A stretch of 64,000 nucleotides of DNA, from the NCBI GenBank assembly GCA_010909165.1, contig MU008153.1:744001-808000 (forward strand). Direction: 5' to 3'. Below, in pieces: positions 32,301 through 45,425 of this stretch. The position numbers were made by a program, and so were the translations under genes. Numbering within the stretch: position 1 is the first letter of the stretch; each line of letters opens with the position of its first letter. The stretch comes from Anthoceros angustus. Taxonomy: Eukaryota > Streptophyta > Anthocerotopsida > Anthocerotales > Anthocerotaceae. The notes beneath the pieces were generated by a model. The model searched no databases. It was not told the DNA's origin and worked only from the letters and a program-made list of their open reading frames with translations.

Positions 32301-35300
32301 CTCACCTGACTCTGCAAAGGCCAAATACTGAAGTCAGGTTTCACATGCCTCAAATCTCTGGTGTCCCACAGGCTTGATGCAGGCAAAGGTACTCCAATAA
32401 CTAAATCTGTCCGAACACATGCCACAGATTCCGTATCCTCCACCTGTGGTGTGGAGCTCCTAGTTGCAATGCACCCAAGAGACACATACCCAGGTGGAGC
32501 AACAGGGAACCAAAATGACACTGCTTCTAGTCCCCTCTTCTTTGGAATTTGCCCTTGAAGACGGAAGCGAACAGGTTTTTTCAGCAATTGATCATCAGGA
32601 TTGTCACGGAGAACCAGGCCCAAGCTTGGGGGTTCATACCTGCCACACCTCAAAACATTCACAGCTGCGCCATGAGCAAGAGATATGGCATTCACGAGGG
32701 TAAAGGTGAAACACTGAACATGTCGAAGTACATATGGATGCCACCAGCACACCAGCCACTTACCCTTCAATAGCCATATCACCACATATAGCACAACCAA
32801 TTGGAGCAATCGGCCTCCATATAGAAACACCTTTTGGTGACCCACTTCCCTTATTCCACCAAATGAGTTTAAATCGAGCTACATGTTCGAAAATCCGGCC
32901 AGATGGTGATGCAGAGAGAGCTTGCTCAGCTTGCCCACCTCTTGGTGATGATGGTTGATTTGAGACCGGGGACGGATTCCCCTGACCTGGGAAGCACCCC
33001 TGATCAAAAATTACCTGTCGAAGTTCATACGGCTTGACCTTAGCTGGGCCTAGTTCATGCTGCGTGAAAAACGACCCTACAGAATTATCCACCCTCCAAA
33101 ATGCCTGGTTCGTCGAGTCCTGGTCACTGCATGTACAGAACGCACAATCATCTGAAACTGTGCAAATATGAAATAGAGGTATACCATCATGAAAGATTCC
33201 AAACCTGAGACTACATACGAATGAACTCACCGGTGCTCAGCTCGTACAAAAATACAGTCCCTCATTGAGCAAGGGCTCAACAAGACCTCCAAGACACATT
33301 GTACGACATTAAGCGGTGGCGGGTCATGTCCCCTGGTGGCTACACATCCTAAAGGTAGATAACCAGGTGGAGGGATTGGTAACCAAACACAACACTCATC
33401 CACCTCATGCTCTTCCCGTGCTGAATGTGAGGAAGCACCAAAAGTAGATTTCGAGGACCAAACCAGTCGAAAATCTACTGGCTTCTTCACACGGGCAAGC
33501 CCCATATTGAGGGCCACAACACCCTTCGCTGGTGGCTCATGTCTGTCCAAGGAAATGCACCTTAGCAGTTTTCAGAGACAATACAGCCCCAAAAATTTCT
33601 GATGATGTAACAAGTACTTACAGTGGTGTGAAACAATCCCCCAAGACCGCAAAACCCGGTGGTGCTCGAGGCCGCCAGAATGCAATCTGATTAAGTCCTT
33701 TCTCCACTCCTGATGGACAAGCAGATCAGCTGCTTGTACATACTAAACCATGCCGACAAGCCGGTTGAACATCGGATACATCGATACATGACCAAGAACA
33801 TGGCCTTACCTTCATTTGCCCAGACTTTGTCAAACTCGGAGCACTCCACAGTTATTTGCTCGGAGGTGATTCGCAGGAATGACATAACATCCTCTTGGAG
33901 CCTTAAGATCAACTGAATAATGCTAAAAGAGAAGTTGGTGTATATCTCTGACATGCCTACATGAATATTCTGCTTCCCTGAAACACTTGAATACTTCAAC
34001 ATGGTATCAAATGGCTCCAGAACATTCAGGCCACTGCTGGATTCTATAGAAAGGCTGCTTATCTTGGCATTCAACTCCATATCATCACCCTTCATTATAA
34101 ATCTGACACAGAAAGCACATGTAAAAAGATTGGTTACGTGTATATACAATGTCACCCTGAGATGGCACTATTGAACAAGATAAGCTTCTGAACCCTGGAA
34201 GACCTATGTTCTCCAGGAAGAGAGAGCTTAACGGTGCAAACGATGAAAGCTAGCTTCTGCTCAGGACAAATGACGCACCTTGAAAACATGTTCATCCTGG
34301 CACGCAAGAGATTTTCAGGGAGTTCAGGGAGGCGTTTAGTTCCATTGTAAAACGTTAGCTCTGGTCCAATTGCCTGAAACAGTGCTACAGATTCAGACTT
34401 GGTTTCTTTGTCAGCTTGATTGGAGTTGAAATATTTTGTTAACATATCATATTTCAATATTGAGAGATTTATCACCACAGTGCCAAGACAAACCAAAGTA
34501 GCTCACACTCAACTTCAAGACCTGACGCAAACAATGTACTCACCTGCAAATCAAACATGATTTCATCAGCAGACGAGGCCTCTGGTAGCTCCTGGTTACG
34601 ATCCGTGCTGTTTTCATCATCAGAACTGATTGAGCTACCATCCGCAGACTTTTCAGGATCTCCCTCTAAAAATACGCCATCATGTTCCGAAGCGGAATAG
34701 CTGCTATTACTCCCAAGACACACGCATGAATCAAGATATACACCATTCTGTCAACCCACAAGAGTTACAGTTATTAGTGCAGCCGTGAGCCCTCAAATGT
34801 GTGCAACACTGAAAAATCAAGACATCACGTCGAGGTTGTCTACAGAACCTTACCTGGATAATTACATTTTTGAATCTAAGTTTCTTGCAATCACCAACGA
34901 AGATTAGAGTCTCTTGAGAATCTTGATCCATGTTTGCTTCATTTCTGTTCAATAGGCGGACGTGCTGACCTCTACCATCATATACATACTCATCAATCTT
35001 GTCGTAGTCAGCTACAAGAGGCCTTTTGGGAGACAGTACAACTTCCTTGGAACTCTGTATGTGCACAGACTTAGTCAGAAAGATCCCATCCTTCATATCC
35101 AAAGGGTTCTCATCTAAACCTTTGCCATCAGATCGCACAGCATGGATAGACGGTATGAAGAACTCTGCTACAGCAAGCAAAAAGTCCAATGCCACCAACA
35201 GGCGGGGACGTTGAATCCTCAGAGAGATCATTTTCAGATGGTTATTCAGCTTAGCATCCAACACAAGCATTGTAAGTGATGGTACACCATCAGTGTAACA

Positions 35301-38300
35301 ATGTCCTTCAGCCGCCTGTATGCCCCTATGCTCTTCAGGACCCGAGTTATACTCTTTCACATTGGCACTTCCTATCATATACCGCATTTCTGGTTCTGTG
35401 CCTTCACGATCATCCTTGACAGTAAACCTTTCAAGGGTAGCCATTATATTCGCTTCGCCAGCACTATTTGCCTTGTAAGCAGCCCATGCTCCACTCACCT
35501 GGCACAGGATCAAACGTGAGCCTAAGGATGCAACCTTTGCGTTGATTATTCCTCGTGCAAACACATCAAGCAGGAGTTCCTGAGATTGATTGGCCCTCTA
35601 TAAACAGGACATGTGCGGCCTACTATCAGCATGTGGAAGCTAAGCAGATTCCGCAACACCCCATATTAATCAATTCTCGTGTAAACAGCAAGCAAAAATT
35701 CCTGAAATGGTTTGGACATCTATAAACAAAACCTGTGACCTCCTACCAGCACACCGAAGCTAAGCAGATTCCGCAATAGCCTGGTCAGAAAGAGATTCAG
35801 CATTGTCAAGATTGGGTATAGAAGTAGCCACACCAACCTGGAGAGAAGCAAGAGCAGCGTCTCTAGTGCCTCCACTGTACAATCCCAGTTCCACTAGTTG
35901 TATGCCAACTGCTACCTTAACTGTGGTCCACACAGACTCCTCACCACCATCATTTTGTGGCAAGGGCTGGGATTGCTCATCTGGTGCCGTCCTATTCTCT
36001 GTGGTCACATTTTTCTCATCGTCTTCAGACTTATGTTCCACCACAGGAGGAGGAAGATTTGGAGTTTCACCAAAGTTGGTCACGGCACATTCTGTAATAA
36101 CTTGATACTCCCTGTCTGATAGGGCGGCTTTGAGTTGCTCTAGCTGCATCCACATACCAGAGGTATGCAACAACATGTTTAAGTTCAAAGATGACAGGAC
36201 ATAAGACTATTCTGCAAACTGTTTACTCCAAGCATTCTGACCTTGATGGTCATTTCAATTCCTGGAATCTTGTGCCAAAGATCCCGGAGCGGACGTCTCA
36301 AAAGTAAGGATAATCCTTTCGCTTCTTGGATTATACCTTCACCACTCTTCCCACCGACTCCAACAACTAGATGTAAATCCTCCACCTGGAGCAGGAATGT
36401 CAGCTCTCAAGTTCATCCCCAGTACATAGACGTCATTTTTCCTTCAAAAGCAATGCATAGCCCAAACCAAGCTTTGAAACAAGCCAACCAAGCAACCTGC
36501 AGTGACATTGTATCCAGCCGGACAGCTCCCAGGTCATCTTTATTTCCACCCAACCAGTCGAAGTTGTTCTTCACATTGATGTGCAAAATATCCAACTCCA
36601 AAAAGCTGTGAGCACACTAGCTGTGTTAGCTCCAAATTATGATCATAAGCGTACAAACTGGCTTCACATAACTGCTCACAAAAAGAGAAGTCAAGAAGCT
36701 GACATACTCGTGACTGTGAGTCGCCCTAGGCATTATAATGATGGGTTTGCTGAGGCTGATATCCAGCTTCAGCGCAGGAGACCCCTCAATTTCAGACTGA
36801 GTAAACAGTTTTTCCACGTTGGTCACTTTATCTTTGAGCTTCACAACATATCCAGCATTTTGTGGAACAAGGCCCATGAAATAGGCAGAAAGCTGCAATA
36901 GCCCAACATGTCCAACTTCAACTTCCAATTCATCACAAATCTGGTACATTGAAACCTACACCTTGCATGCTTACAGCGTAGCAGGCCTCTGAACCATTAA
37001 GAGCAGTCTGGCATATGGCGAAGTGGAGACAGACAGGGAACGTGACCAACCTCTTGAATAAACCGATTCAGATACACAAATCGCACTTCTGATAGCTTTC
37101 CCACGAGACTATATTCATACCCTTGATAATCATCGTCATCAGCATTAAATGACGTGAATGCTAGCTGAATAGAGAGAGTACAAACGTGTGAGTCAGCAAC
37201 AAAAATCAAACCCTGGCAGGAACATTCTCTGAAAACCAACTCGAAAAAAGGCACAACATACAACACCACGTTGCTACCTCTATGAATGATGAACCACCTG
37301 GGTTCCGCATGTCACAGATATATGAATAGGGATGATCATCTGGAAGATTGTCATCACTGATTTGCAGATTCCCAAGTGCAGCTGTGATAGCATAAGATGC
37401 TGGGAAGATCTGGCAAAAAAAACCAATAAATCAGCTACTCTCCGACATCATTTAGAAAACTATGTCTTGTAAATAACAACCTCAACAATAAGAGAACACC
37501 AACGCTCCACTCTCTCCAACTTTCCAGATGGTTAAGTCTAGGACGAAACATGCATATACAGAAAGCACATACCTTGACCTCTGTATGCAGCTCTTCCTGT
37601 GATAAGGTGGCCAGCTGAGCTCCATCCTCCAAGTTCAACACAATTTGGGCACGATCCATTTGTAAAACCAGAAGAAAAACCACACGGTCTTTCCCCTTAC
37701 CAAGCAGGCCTTTCACTATTGAATCATTACGGCCAAACTTCGCATCTCCCTTTTCATCTACTGCAGATGGATCAATCATAGTCACCAGGTCATCTGACTT
37801 CGGTGTGGACTCTACTTGAGCTGCTGATTCATTGTCTGTACCAACTTCAGCTGTTACTGCAGAAACGAGATCCAACATTGCTAGTAGAGTACGCCGATTG
37901 CAGAAGAACGACAGTGTCGTCAGCGATAGGCGCACCTGCAAAGCCATCACAACCATAAGCAGACTTTCATAAAAATGAACTCAACGTCCCATTGAAGAAC
38001 GCGATACTGCAGGATACTAATCATTAAGCTCTGCAATAGAAAGTGGATTGCTGCTCACCTCTTTATCAATATTTCGGTAATACGGCGAGTCAGGGGAGGA
38101 AAATATCATTTGGGCCTTGACAAAATTTTCCAGTCCTCCTTCATGTGATCCACCATAGTGTCCATTTCCATCATTTGACACTGGTAGCAAGTCTGGCTCA
38201 TGATCAAAGCTTGGCGGCTCTGTTCCATTCAGTTTCCCTTCATTACTGAACTCGTCAGCATCAAAGAACCTGCCTGAGGAACCTCTAGACCTCCTAGACC

Positions 38301-41300
38301 CCCGTCCCGAGAAGTCGCTATCTGAATCACCAAGCTCCTCCGCAGCATCGAAGAACCTGTCATCTTCCCCCTCTTTCTCCCTGATGAGCTTCCTGCTGTA
38401 ACCACTTCCCTTCCCACTCCTACCATTGGCAATCAACTTTCTCTTTTTGGACAGAGTCTTTTTGGGAGACGTGATACAAGAGCGTGCCAGATACTGCAGT
38501 GAAGGATGTGAGCCACCAAAAAGCTGGTCTTCCAGCTCTAAGGATTGCAGGACAGCTCCCAGGGTCATATCATATTGACGCATCACAAACTCCACCTACA
38601 AACAGCATGATAAAGCAAGCACCTTAATTCAAGCACACCATCTAGAAGCTACCTCCAGTGACCATACGTCACACTTTGGAGATATTTAGGAACACATCTT
38701 GCACAACCATACCTTGCTACCCAGAGCACGAAACACCACAACTGGCAGCTCCCTGTCAAGCAAAAATTGCTTTGATGAGTAGTCTCTCTGCACGGTATCA
38801 ACCCAAGCATCAATACTGACTGATGAGGAACTGGTGAGCATCAATACTACTAGGCATTCATTGACCTGAGACTTAATAACATAGCAAGGGACTAGCTCTC
38901 ACCCCTTGGCTGTTGCTGACAATAATCTTCAGCTCGTCCAGTGCCCCTGTTAAGTAGAAACTTTCAAGCTCTGCAGGATTTGCTTGACTCTTTCCATTTG
39001 AAGCACTCAGCACCGCGTCTTTTGGAGAATCCTCCTTTTCTCCCTGCCCTTGGACCAGACCTGCAACTGCAGCAGGAGCCTGCTCACAAGTTGCGGGTAA
39101 CAATCAGGGAGAAGTTCTCTCTTTCTGCAAGGTTTGCAGAACACTTTGTACACAAAATCCCTCAAATCAGATCGCAGACACCAATTCAGAACACAGCTTA
39201 CTGATGACTGAAAAATGGCGCTTTTGATCCGGCTTTGCCAACTATTGAAAGCCTCATCATCATCTAACCGCAAAAGCAAGGCATTTGCAGACTCGGCAAC
39301 CTGATGGAACAAAATCAAGAGGGTGACAGCTTGCATATTAGATTAAAAAGACATTATCAGTTACCAAAGTGCATGGGACCAACCAATATACCTTGCTGTT
39401 AAACTGGCCTGCATCACATATTGCCAGCACGTACTGTACTCCTCCAACAGCTTCAGGAGGGACAGGGAAGACTTGTTTGCCAATCAAACTACACAAAAGG
39501 AAAAGGAAGGATCAGTTCAGAAATTCGAAAGGCATGCAGGTGAACTCCCACACTACAAAGTCACGACCCTGTGCCAGATGATATACTGTTGCGACCATTT
39601 AAATGACAACTCAGCAAACAGCTAAGTTTGGTGTGTTCAGATCCACTGCATTAACTCATGGCTTCCTATTACTCACCTGTAACACACTTGGTACGACTTG
39701 GCAGATGGTGCTTCCAGAAGGTATAGGAAAGGACCCGCTAAAGCAGCATACCTATGCTGCCAAACAGCTTCTCTGTGCCCAACGCCCTGCAGTGACACAG
39801 GTTGAATGAGAACATCTGCCAGAACATGTCAGAGAGGATGTCCTAATAACCGAGGCAGCGACTTTGACATACCTTCCAGGCCAAGACAGCCACAGACCCC
39901 TCAAAATCAGCTGGTTCCCAGGGACGAATGGAAGAAGCATCTTCCTCCGATGCAAGATTCTGAAAAACTTTCAAAACTTGTAACAGTCGGTGATAGCGTG
40001 CTGGAGAAAACTGGAAACCGAGGGAGGGCACTCGCAAAGCTACACGAGTTGACGGAAATTGTGGATGAGGGGCACAGATCTGCTCATATTAACCGGTTAC
40101 AACAGTCTCCCATAAGTACATTCTCAGCATGGCTAAAAACAACAAGACTGAGGAAGATTGCTCATCCCAGTCATGGCCTCTACACACTGTAGAAGGTACC
40201 TGGTGGAAAGATAAGGCCATCCCACACTTCTCAAGGACTGGGAGGAATGCCCCACTGCCCTTGGAACTTCCATCCCAGCGCCTGCCCTCACCATCCCAGT
40301 CGTAGTCACCGTCGACTATGAATGCTGACACATCACTTAGGTTAATTCTAAATCGCATGTACAGGTCAACCTCCTCCGCACCGCCCTGGAGACCAAATGT
40401 CAATACTTGACACTCAGCAGTGACAAACAAACTGTAAAAATTAACCTTCACATGAGATGCTTTCAAGCACTTACATCGCTGGGATCCGTGCGAAGAGTGA
40501 GATAACCAAAATCCAGGAGTAGCTTGGTCTGTCTTACGCCATCAGGGTAAAAATCTGCAGGGACTGTGACTTTCGGTGCAGCAATATTTAGATCAAGCGA
40601 AAACCTGAAGGAAAACAATGCAGACAATATTCAAGAAAGAACACAGTTGGCATCCAACATAGACATGAGACACACAATATAGTTGCAGATCATATGGCTT
40701 ATGCACCAGAGGAAGTAAGATCAATCCCACAAGCTCTCCCCCCACCAAGCCTACCTTGGCCTATCTTTCAAGGCTTCATTCAACTGTTGCTGAGCATTTC
40801 TTGCAACTTCATCCAAAGTCATCTGAGTACAAGATGAAAACACTCAGTAACATTGAAGGTGAACTGACCCAACAGACGTGTGGGCACTTTCAGAGTGGTT
40901 GACAACCCAAAACCTGTTCTTCATAGACATAAACCATAAGTTACACATGAACATACCTGAAGAGCAGCGGCCGTTTGCACAGCAACACTGCGACTGACAG
41001 CTCGGCTATTTTGGAAGAAAGCAATCACTTTGTCGACACTTTTCTTCAGAACCTGTTCATATCCAGTTCAGCACATCCCCGTGATCATGATGTGAACAAC
41101 GTTGTTTATTCAAATCTCTGGTACAATACGTACTGTCACATAGCATGGAGAAGCTGTTAGCTTGAGGCTCCAGTCAACATTCTCCCCCATCGGCTTGTAC
41201 GTGAACGTGGCCTCCAGGGCTCTAGAGCGTGTCCTACTCTGCATGCATCAGCAACAAAAGTGATACAAATGCATGTGCAAGTGCCTATCATATGAAAATT

Positions 41301-44265
41301 ACCAACGTAAGTAGCCATGCATGATGAATACGGACAACACATCAGACCATGTTGAACAACGGGGAAATGCAGGATATCCAATCAACAAAGTACCTCCGCA
41401 AGAATCCCTTCTGGAGAGCGGACTTGATAAGATTCTAGTTTTACACCAACAATCTTTGTCTCGGGATAAAGCTTTACACTGCACTGGAGGTCATCAGCTG
41501 AAAGCTCCACCAGGCATTCACCTCCAGCAGCCAGCAACTTTGTCGCATTGTGTTGCATCCGCACTTCTAACACAGTATGGAGCATGTCTGGAGAATCCTG
41601 CCCTGGAAGTAATGTGGAAGGCATACCCTCTTTATACCCAATCACTTGATTCAATTGCTTCCACTCCTCATCATTCAGACCCCTTACTGCACCTTCACTC
41701 TCATTCGATGAGCCACCCCTACATTTCCAAATGCACGTGCATGTGAGGTAACATTTTCAACTTTGTCCTATACAGTTTTTGTTGCAACCAGGCTTACCAG
41801 CCAAACCACCACCAACTTTTCTTTGACTGCCCTTGTGAGCTTGCATCTTGCGCCCTGGTACTGTCTACAAAACTATGGGCCAAAATCCTGCAACATGCCA
41901 CAGAATGAATCCAGATTGAGACAAGAAAAATTCAAGAAAATTTATCAGAAGTATCATCCATTTCCAGTATCACCCACAGAACTTGCCTCCACTGGATTAT
42001 TGTCTCACTTTCCAATTCTCGGTCAAGCTCCTGTATCTCCGAGTTATCATCACAAGTAGTCCGATCTGGATGGGCTTGTAGGCAGGAAACATACGCTGAT
42101 AGATACCGTTTTCGCAGCCGAGCGACCCGAAGAACATCCGGCCAGGACAACAGACCCCTGCAGATCCAAAATGATGTCAAACTACAAACCTCCTTTGGAA
42201 ACACTGAATACTGCATCAGACGGTTGACATCAGTCTAATAGGGACCATGTGCCAGCCTGAAGTCAAAGAAAAATCACAACCTTGCTCTTTTTTGCTGCTC
42301 AGCCACTGCTTTGAAGGCATAATTCCACCAGGCATTTCTATCTTCCTTGACAGTCGTCTTCGGCCGGAAATGGGCATATTGTACACGCTTGCTGAAAGCA
42401 GTTATATTCTCAGCAAGTTTCAAGCCATCTCGATATTGTGTCTGCAGATTAAGACATGTACATGACAGAATAAGGCACACTGAGAAACTGCATAGCATTT
42501 CTTCACAACAGGATGATCACCAGCAAGCTACCATCAGTCAAATAACTGGAAGAAACACACCAGAGTATCTCTAATCTGTACAGAATCCCACCTCCGAGAG
42601 ATTTAAGGTCACATCATCTAAAGTCACTTCTGCCTTCTGTAATGGTTTGTCAGGGGCTCTCTTATCCCTGCTCCCCAGTTTGTAATATCTTGCAGTCCCA
42701 GCAACTGGTTGGAGGAGGTAGTGGTGGTCCACCCCTTCTTTCAACTTGGTTAGAGTACCGATTCCATTAGTTTGACGCGGTTGTAGCTTGATACTTGGCT
42801 CAAAAATCTGCACAAGTAAGCAACTCTCAGAAACTCGTAGGCACCCCATTCCAAAACCTGAACAACCTCAGCAATCGTCCAGAATCCCACCTCACTCCAT
42901 TCTCCTGCAGAGAGTTCAGCCCAGGGCTTTTTTGGTTGCCAAGGAGGAGTATCAGGGTCAAAATAGAAAGCTAGCCGTTGTAGCTCCCCAGACTGCACAA
43001 CCCACATCTCATTAGGCCTGCAAGACCGGGCAGCTACCATACGGATAAACATTCTATTTCGATCAAATGCCTCGTCTTGAGCCTGACCTTTTGCACCCGA
43101 TCTAATGCTCCACCAGTAACAAAAGTCTCCTTCCCATTTTCATCTACTGTCACAGCCGCAAGCTTCTCCAATGTCATCCCAGCAGCAAAAGGGTGTCCAG
43201 GGTTGCTGAAATGAGAGGCCAATGCAGATACATGAGACAAAGTACCCTTCCCAAGCCATCTATGTCGTTGCTCAACCATTGCTGGTTAATAAGGCCACTG
43301 AATCTCCCCATAATGCAAAGGCTGATCCTAAATGTGTTACCTTTCACTGTCTTCATACCGAATGTGAATATTGGTTATAGACAGCTTCAGGTTACCAATA
43401 ATTGTGCCGATGAGAGACTCAATCCACGAACTATTCTGCAGGCAATAGAGCCTAATGTCAAATCCTACACACTGTCTAAGTTTCAAGAGAAAGATCAAAC
43501 GCAGAAGAAATGACAAAGGTCAGATGACGGCACCACTTCAGCCTTTGTAGCATTCTCCTGACGTTTTGCCTCCACATACTTCGTTTCAGCCTCCTGCAGT
43601 ACCCCAGCAACGGCAGCCACAATTTGAGAGAAGAAACGGAATCACCCCCGTATCAGAAACTCACAGTTCCTAATTCAAGGACACATTCTGGAAGAAAGTC
43701 ACTGCTGTACCTTGACTTGCTGAGTTTTGGCCTTTTGCACAGCTTCATCATCGCCACCTTCAATATTTGTTGCAGGCTCTGCCAGAAGGAATATCCGATC
43801 TAAAAACACAATGACAGGCTCCTGACCAAGTCGGCTCCATGGAACCTTCAAGTACCAGGAACAAGTACAAGAATCCACGATTTAGCACAACTGATGAATA
43901 AATCGTTAACAGCTGCACCTGAACTGGTGCCACTGCCCCAAATCAGCCAATCATCCAACAGATGAGCATTCTACCAACCTTCAACTTCACTGAGCCTAAA
44001 AACCCAGCTTTCACTTTGATCGGTAGCTTCAAGGCATTCAATGCCTCGGGCTTGAGCTGCATATTCGTGAGTTCCACATTTCCTGAATGACCAATCAGAG
44101 CACGGCATTAACCACTGAGCACCAAAAACCCTAGGCCAGAGGGCGAGGAATCGATCAGAATTCCGCACCTTGCCACACACTGATCTTCAACGCCTCCTTG
44201 GACAGCCCCTTGATGTAGTCACCAAGGTACCTCTCCAGGTAAGTGGCAGCTACTTCCTCCAACAT
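23379..44265 (-). CDS. VPS13: VPS13-type bridge-like lipid transfer protein (very large, several dozen exons)
   Basis: The frame starts at the ATG at 44265 (MLEEVAATYLERYLGDYIKG, the chorein N-terminus) and ends at the TAG at 23379-23381. Short introns of about 80-150 bp separate several dozen exons. In order: chorein region (44265 to about 42000; FLGSVKLKVPWSRLG near 43930, VIVFLDRIFLLAEP near 43800); extended groove-forming middle (about 42000-34700; AFYFDPDTPPWQP near 42960); repeats of the pattern PxxPPGYxxLGCVATR near 33350, 32490 and 32790, typical of plant VPS13 adaptor-binding/VPS62-like segments; the SHR-BD region (IENRTKSKSIIYRQAGI near 27330, SFAWENPQGEQILEV near 27210); the C-terminal helices (GVGDGLLQGTEALARG near 25510); a PH-like segment (PKGRIVMITNRRVLML near 24970); and two more GYVAL modules near 24050 and 23630. 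VPS13 proteins move phospholipids in bulk at membrane contact sites. The module order resembles the plant VPS13M type. No break was found, but exon borders were only checked at the two ends. Confidence 0.9.
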
Positions 44266-44740
44266 GGTGCCAGAATTTAGTCACAAACCTCAGCAGCTCC
44301 CAAGCTAAACCCAAATTCCCTGCAGACCCACAAAAAATTCCCCGTCCTCACGCCTCCCAGGCCTGAAATTCCTCCTCCTACACCCCCGAATCCTACAGCC
44401 CACCAAACCCAACCCGATCCCCGCGTCCCCAGCTCCACTCCCGCAGCTGCAGACTGCCTTCTGGCGGCCTGGGCCGATCCAATTTCATCCCTGCAGTCCT
44501 GGATGCGCCTCCTACCTCCACCGGAATGCGGGTATCAAGTGCCTGGAGCGAGTCGGGAGCCCAGCTGGCCAAATTTTCCGCAGCTCCCGATAGGAGTGGG
44601 GAAGCGAGATGCAGCAGAGGAGAGAGGGCACGAAGGCGAATTCAACTTGCAGTCTGCCTTCATTTCATTGCATTCCACTCCGTTCCCACCGCTCACAAGC
44701 CCACCTGAAGTAGCAGAGCTGCCAGTGTTCCTAGCTTAAA
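44266..44740 (-). promoter_or_regulatory. Probable VPS13 5' leader and promoter
   Basis: C-rich on the plus strand, with no repeat or competing gene. The first VPS13 exon ends at 44169 with a GTGCGG donor, so this region lies directly upstream of the coding start. Plus-strand frames at 44503-44739 are low-complexity and are not accepted as genes. No clear TATA box is visible. Confidence 0.4.
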
Positions 44741-45234
44741 CCTCCTCCGGGGCTTGCAAGGTAAAACCCATATTGTAAAAGTCACGTTCGTTCCCCTTCA
44801 CCTGCAGCTCGGCTATTCGCTGGCGAGTCTGCGAGTTGTGAGCGCGACGCCAGATGGACAACACGTGGTGCCTGTAACCTGTCTTTCCATGGCGTGCAAC
44901 CACGTGTATAGATTGCAACATTTTGCTTCCCTGGAACCTGGGCTCGCTGGCATCCTACTTTGTGCATTACTTTACTACGAAGCAATTTCTGAAATACTTC
45001 ATCGTTTCCGACAACATCGGTCGCCGAGGCAGCACCTGATTGGACAAGGCTGTTGCCCAAACGTGTTCCTTCAGCTTAGGTCAAGAAACAAAACTTACCA
45101 ATTTGCGTATTGGGGCGATGTAATGAGTCTGCGTTGGGGAGACTATTCCGTCTTTGGCCCCTTCCAAGATGTATCCGGAAACGGTGCACTTTGAGATATA
45201 AGACTGAGACAAAGCATGGAATAAAGAGGAGACC

Positions 45235-45425
45235 TTAGAGGAGTCTGCTCTCATAGTGTGTTTTTGGTGTGTTTTGGTTTGCTATGTCTTTAGGCACATG
45301 ACAAATATCTAAGTTGCTCAGCGAACGTATTTGTTCCACTCCATGACTCCCTCACTAGGCATGGATTTCGAACCCGGATCTCTGCAATCACAACGCTCTT
45401 AACTTAACCACTAGGCCTCCTGCAA
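45235..45425 (-). repeat. Possible tRNA-derived SINE
   Basis: On the minus strand the segment begins GGAGGCCTAGTGGTTAAG, which resembles a tRNA D-arm/A-box (TAGTGGTTA), and about 35 bases later has GGGTTCGAAATCC, close to a B-box (GGTTCGANTCC) with one extra base. Downstream is about 150 bp of non-tRNA sequence. No acceptor stem can be folded, so this is not a functional tRNA. I could not identify target duplications. Confidence 0.35.

Noticed and set aside
44754-45194. 146-codon plus-strand frame beside VPS13
   Set aside because: No domain, no homologue recognised, and no splice or start context that supports a gene.
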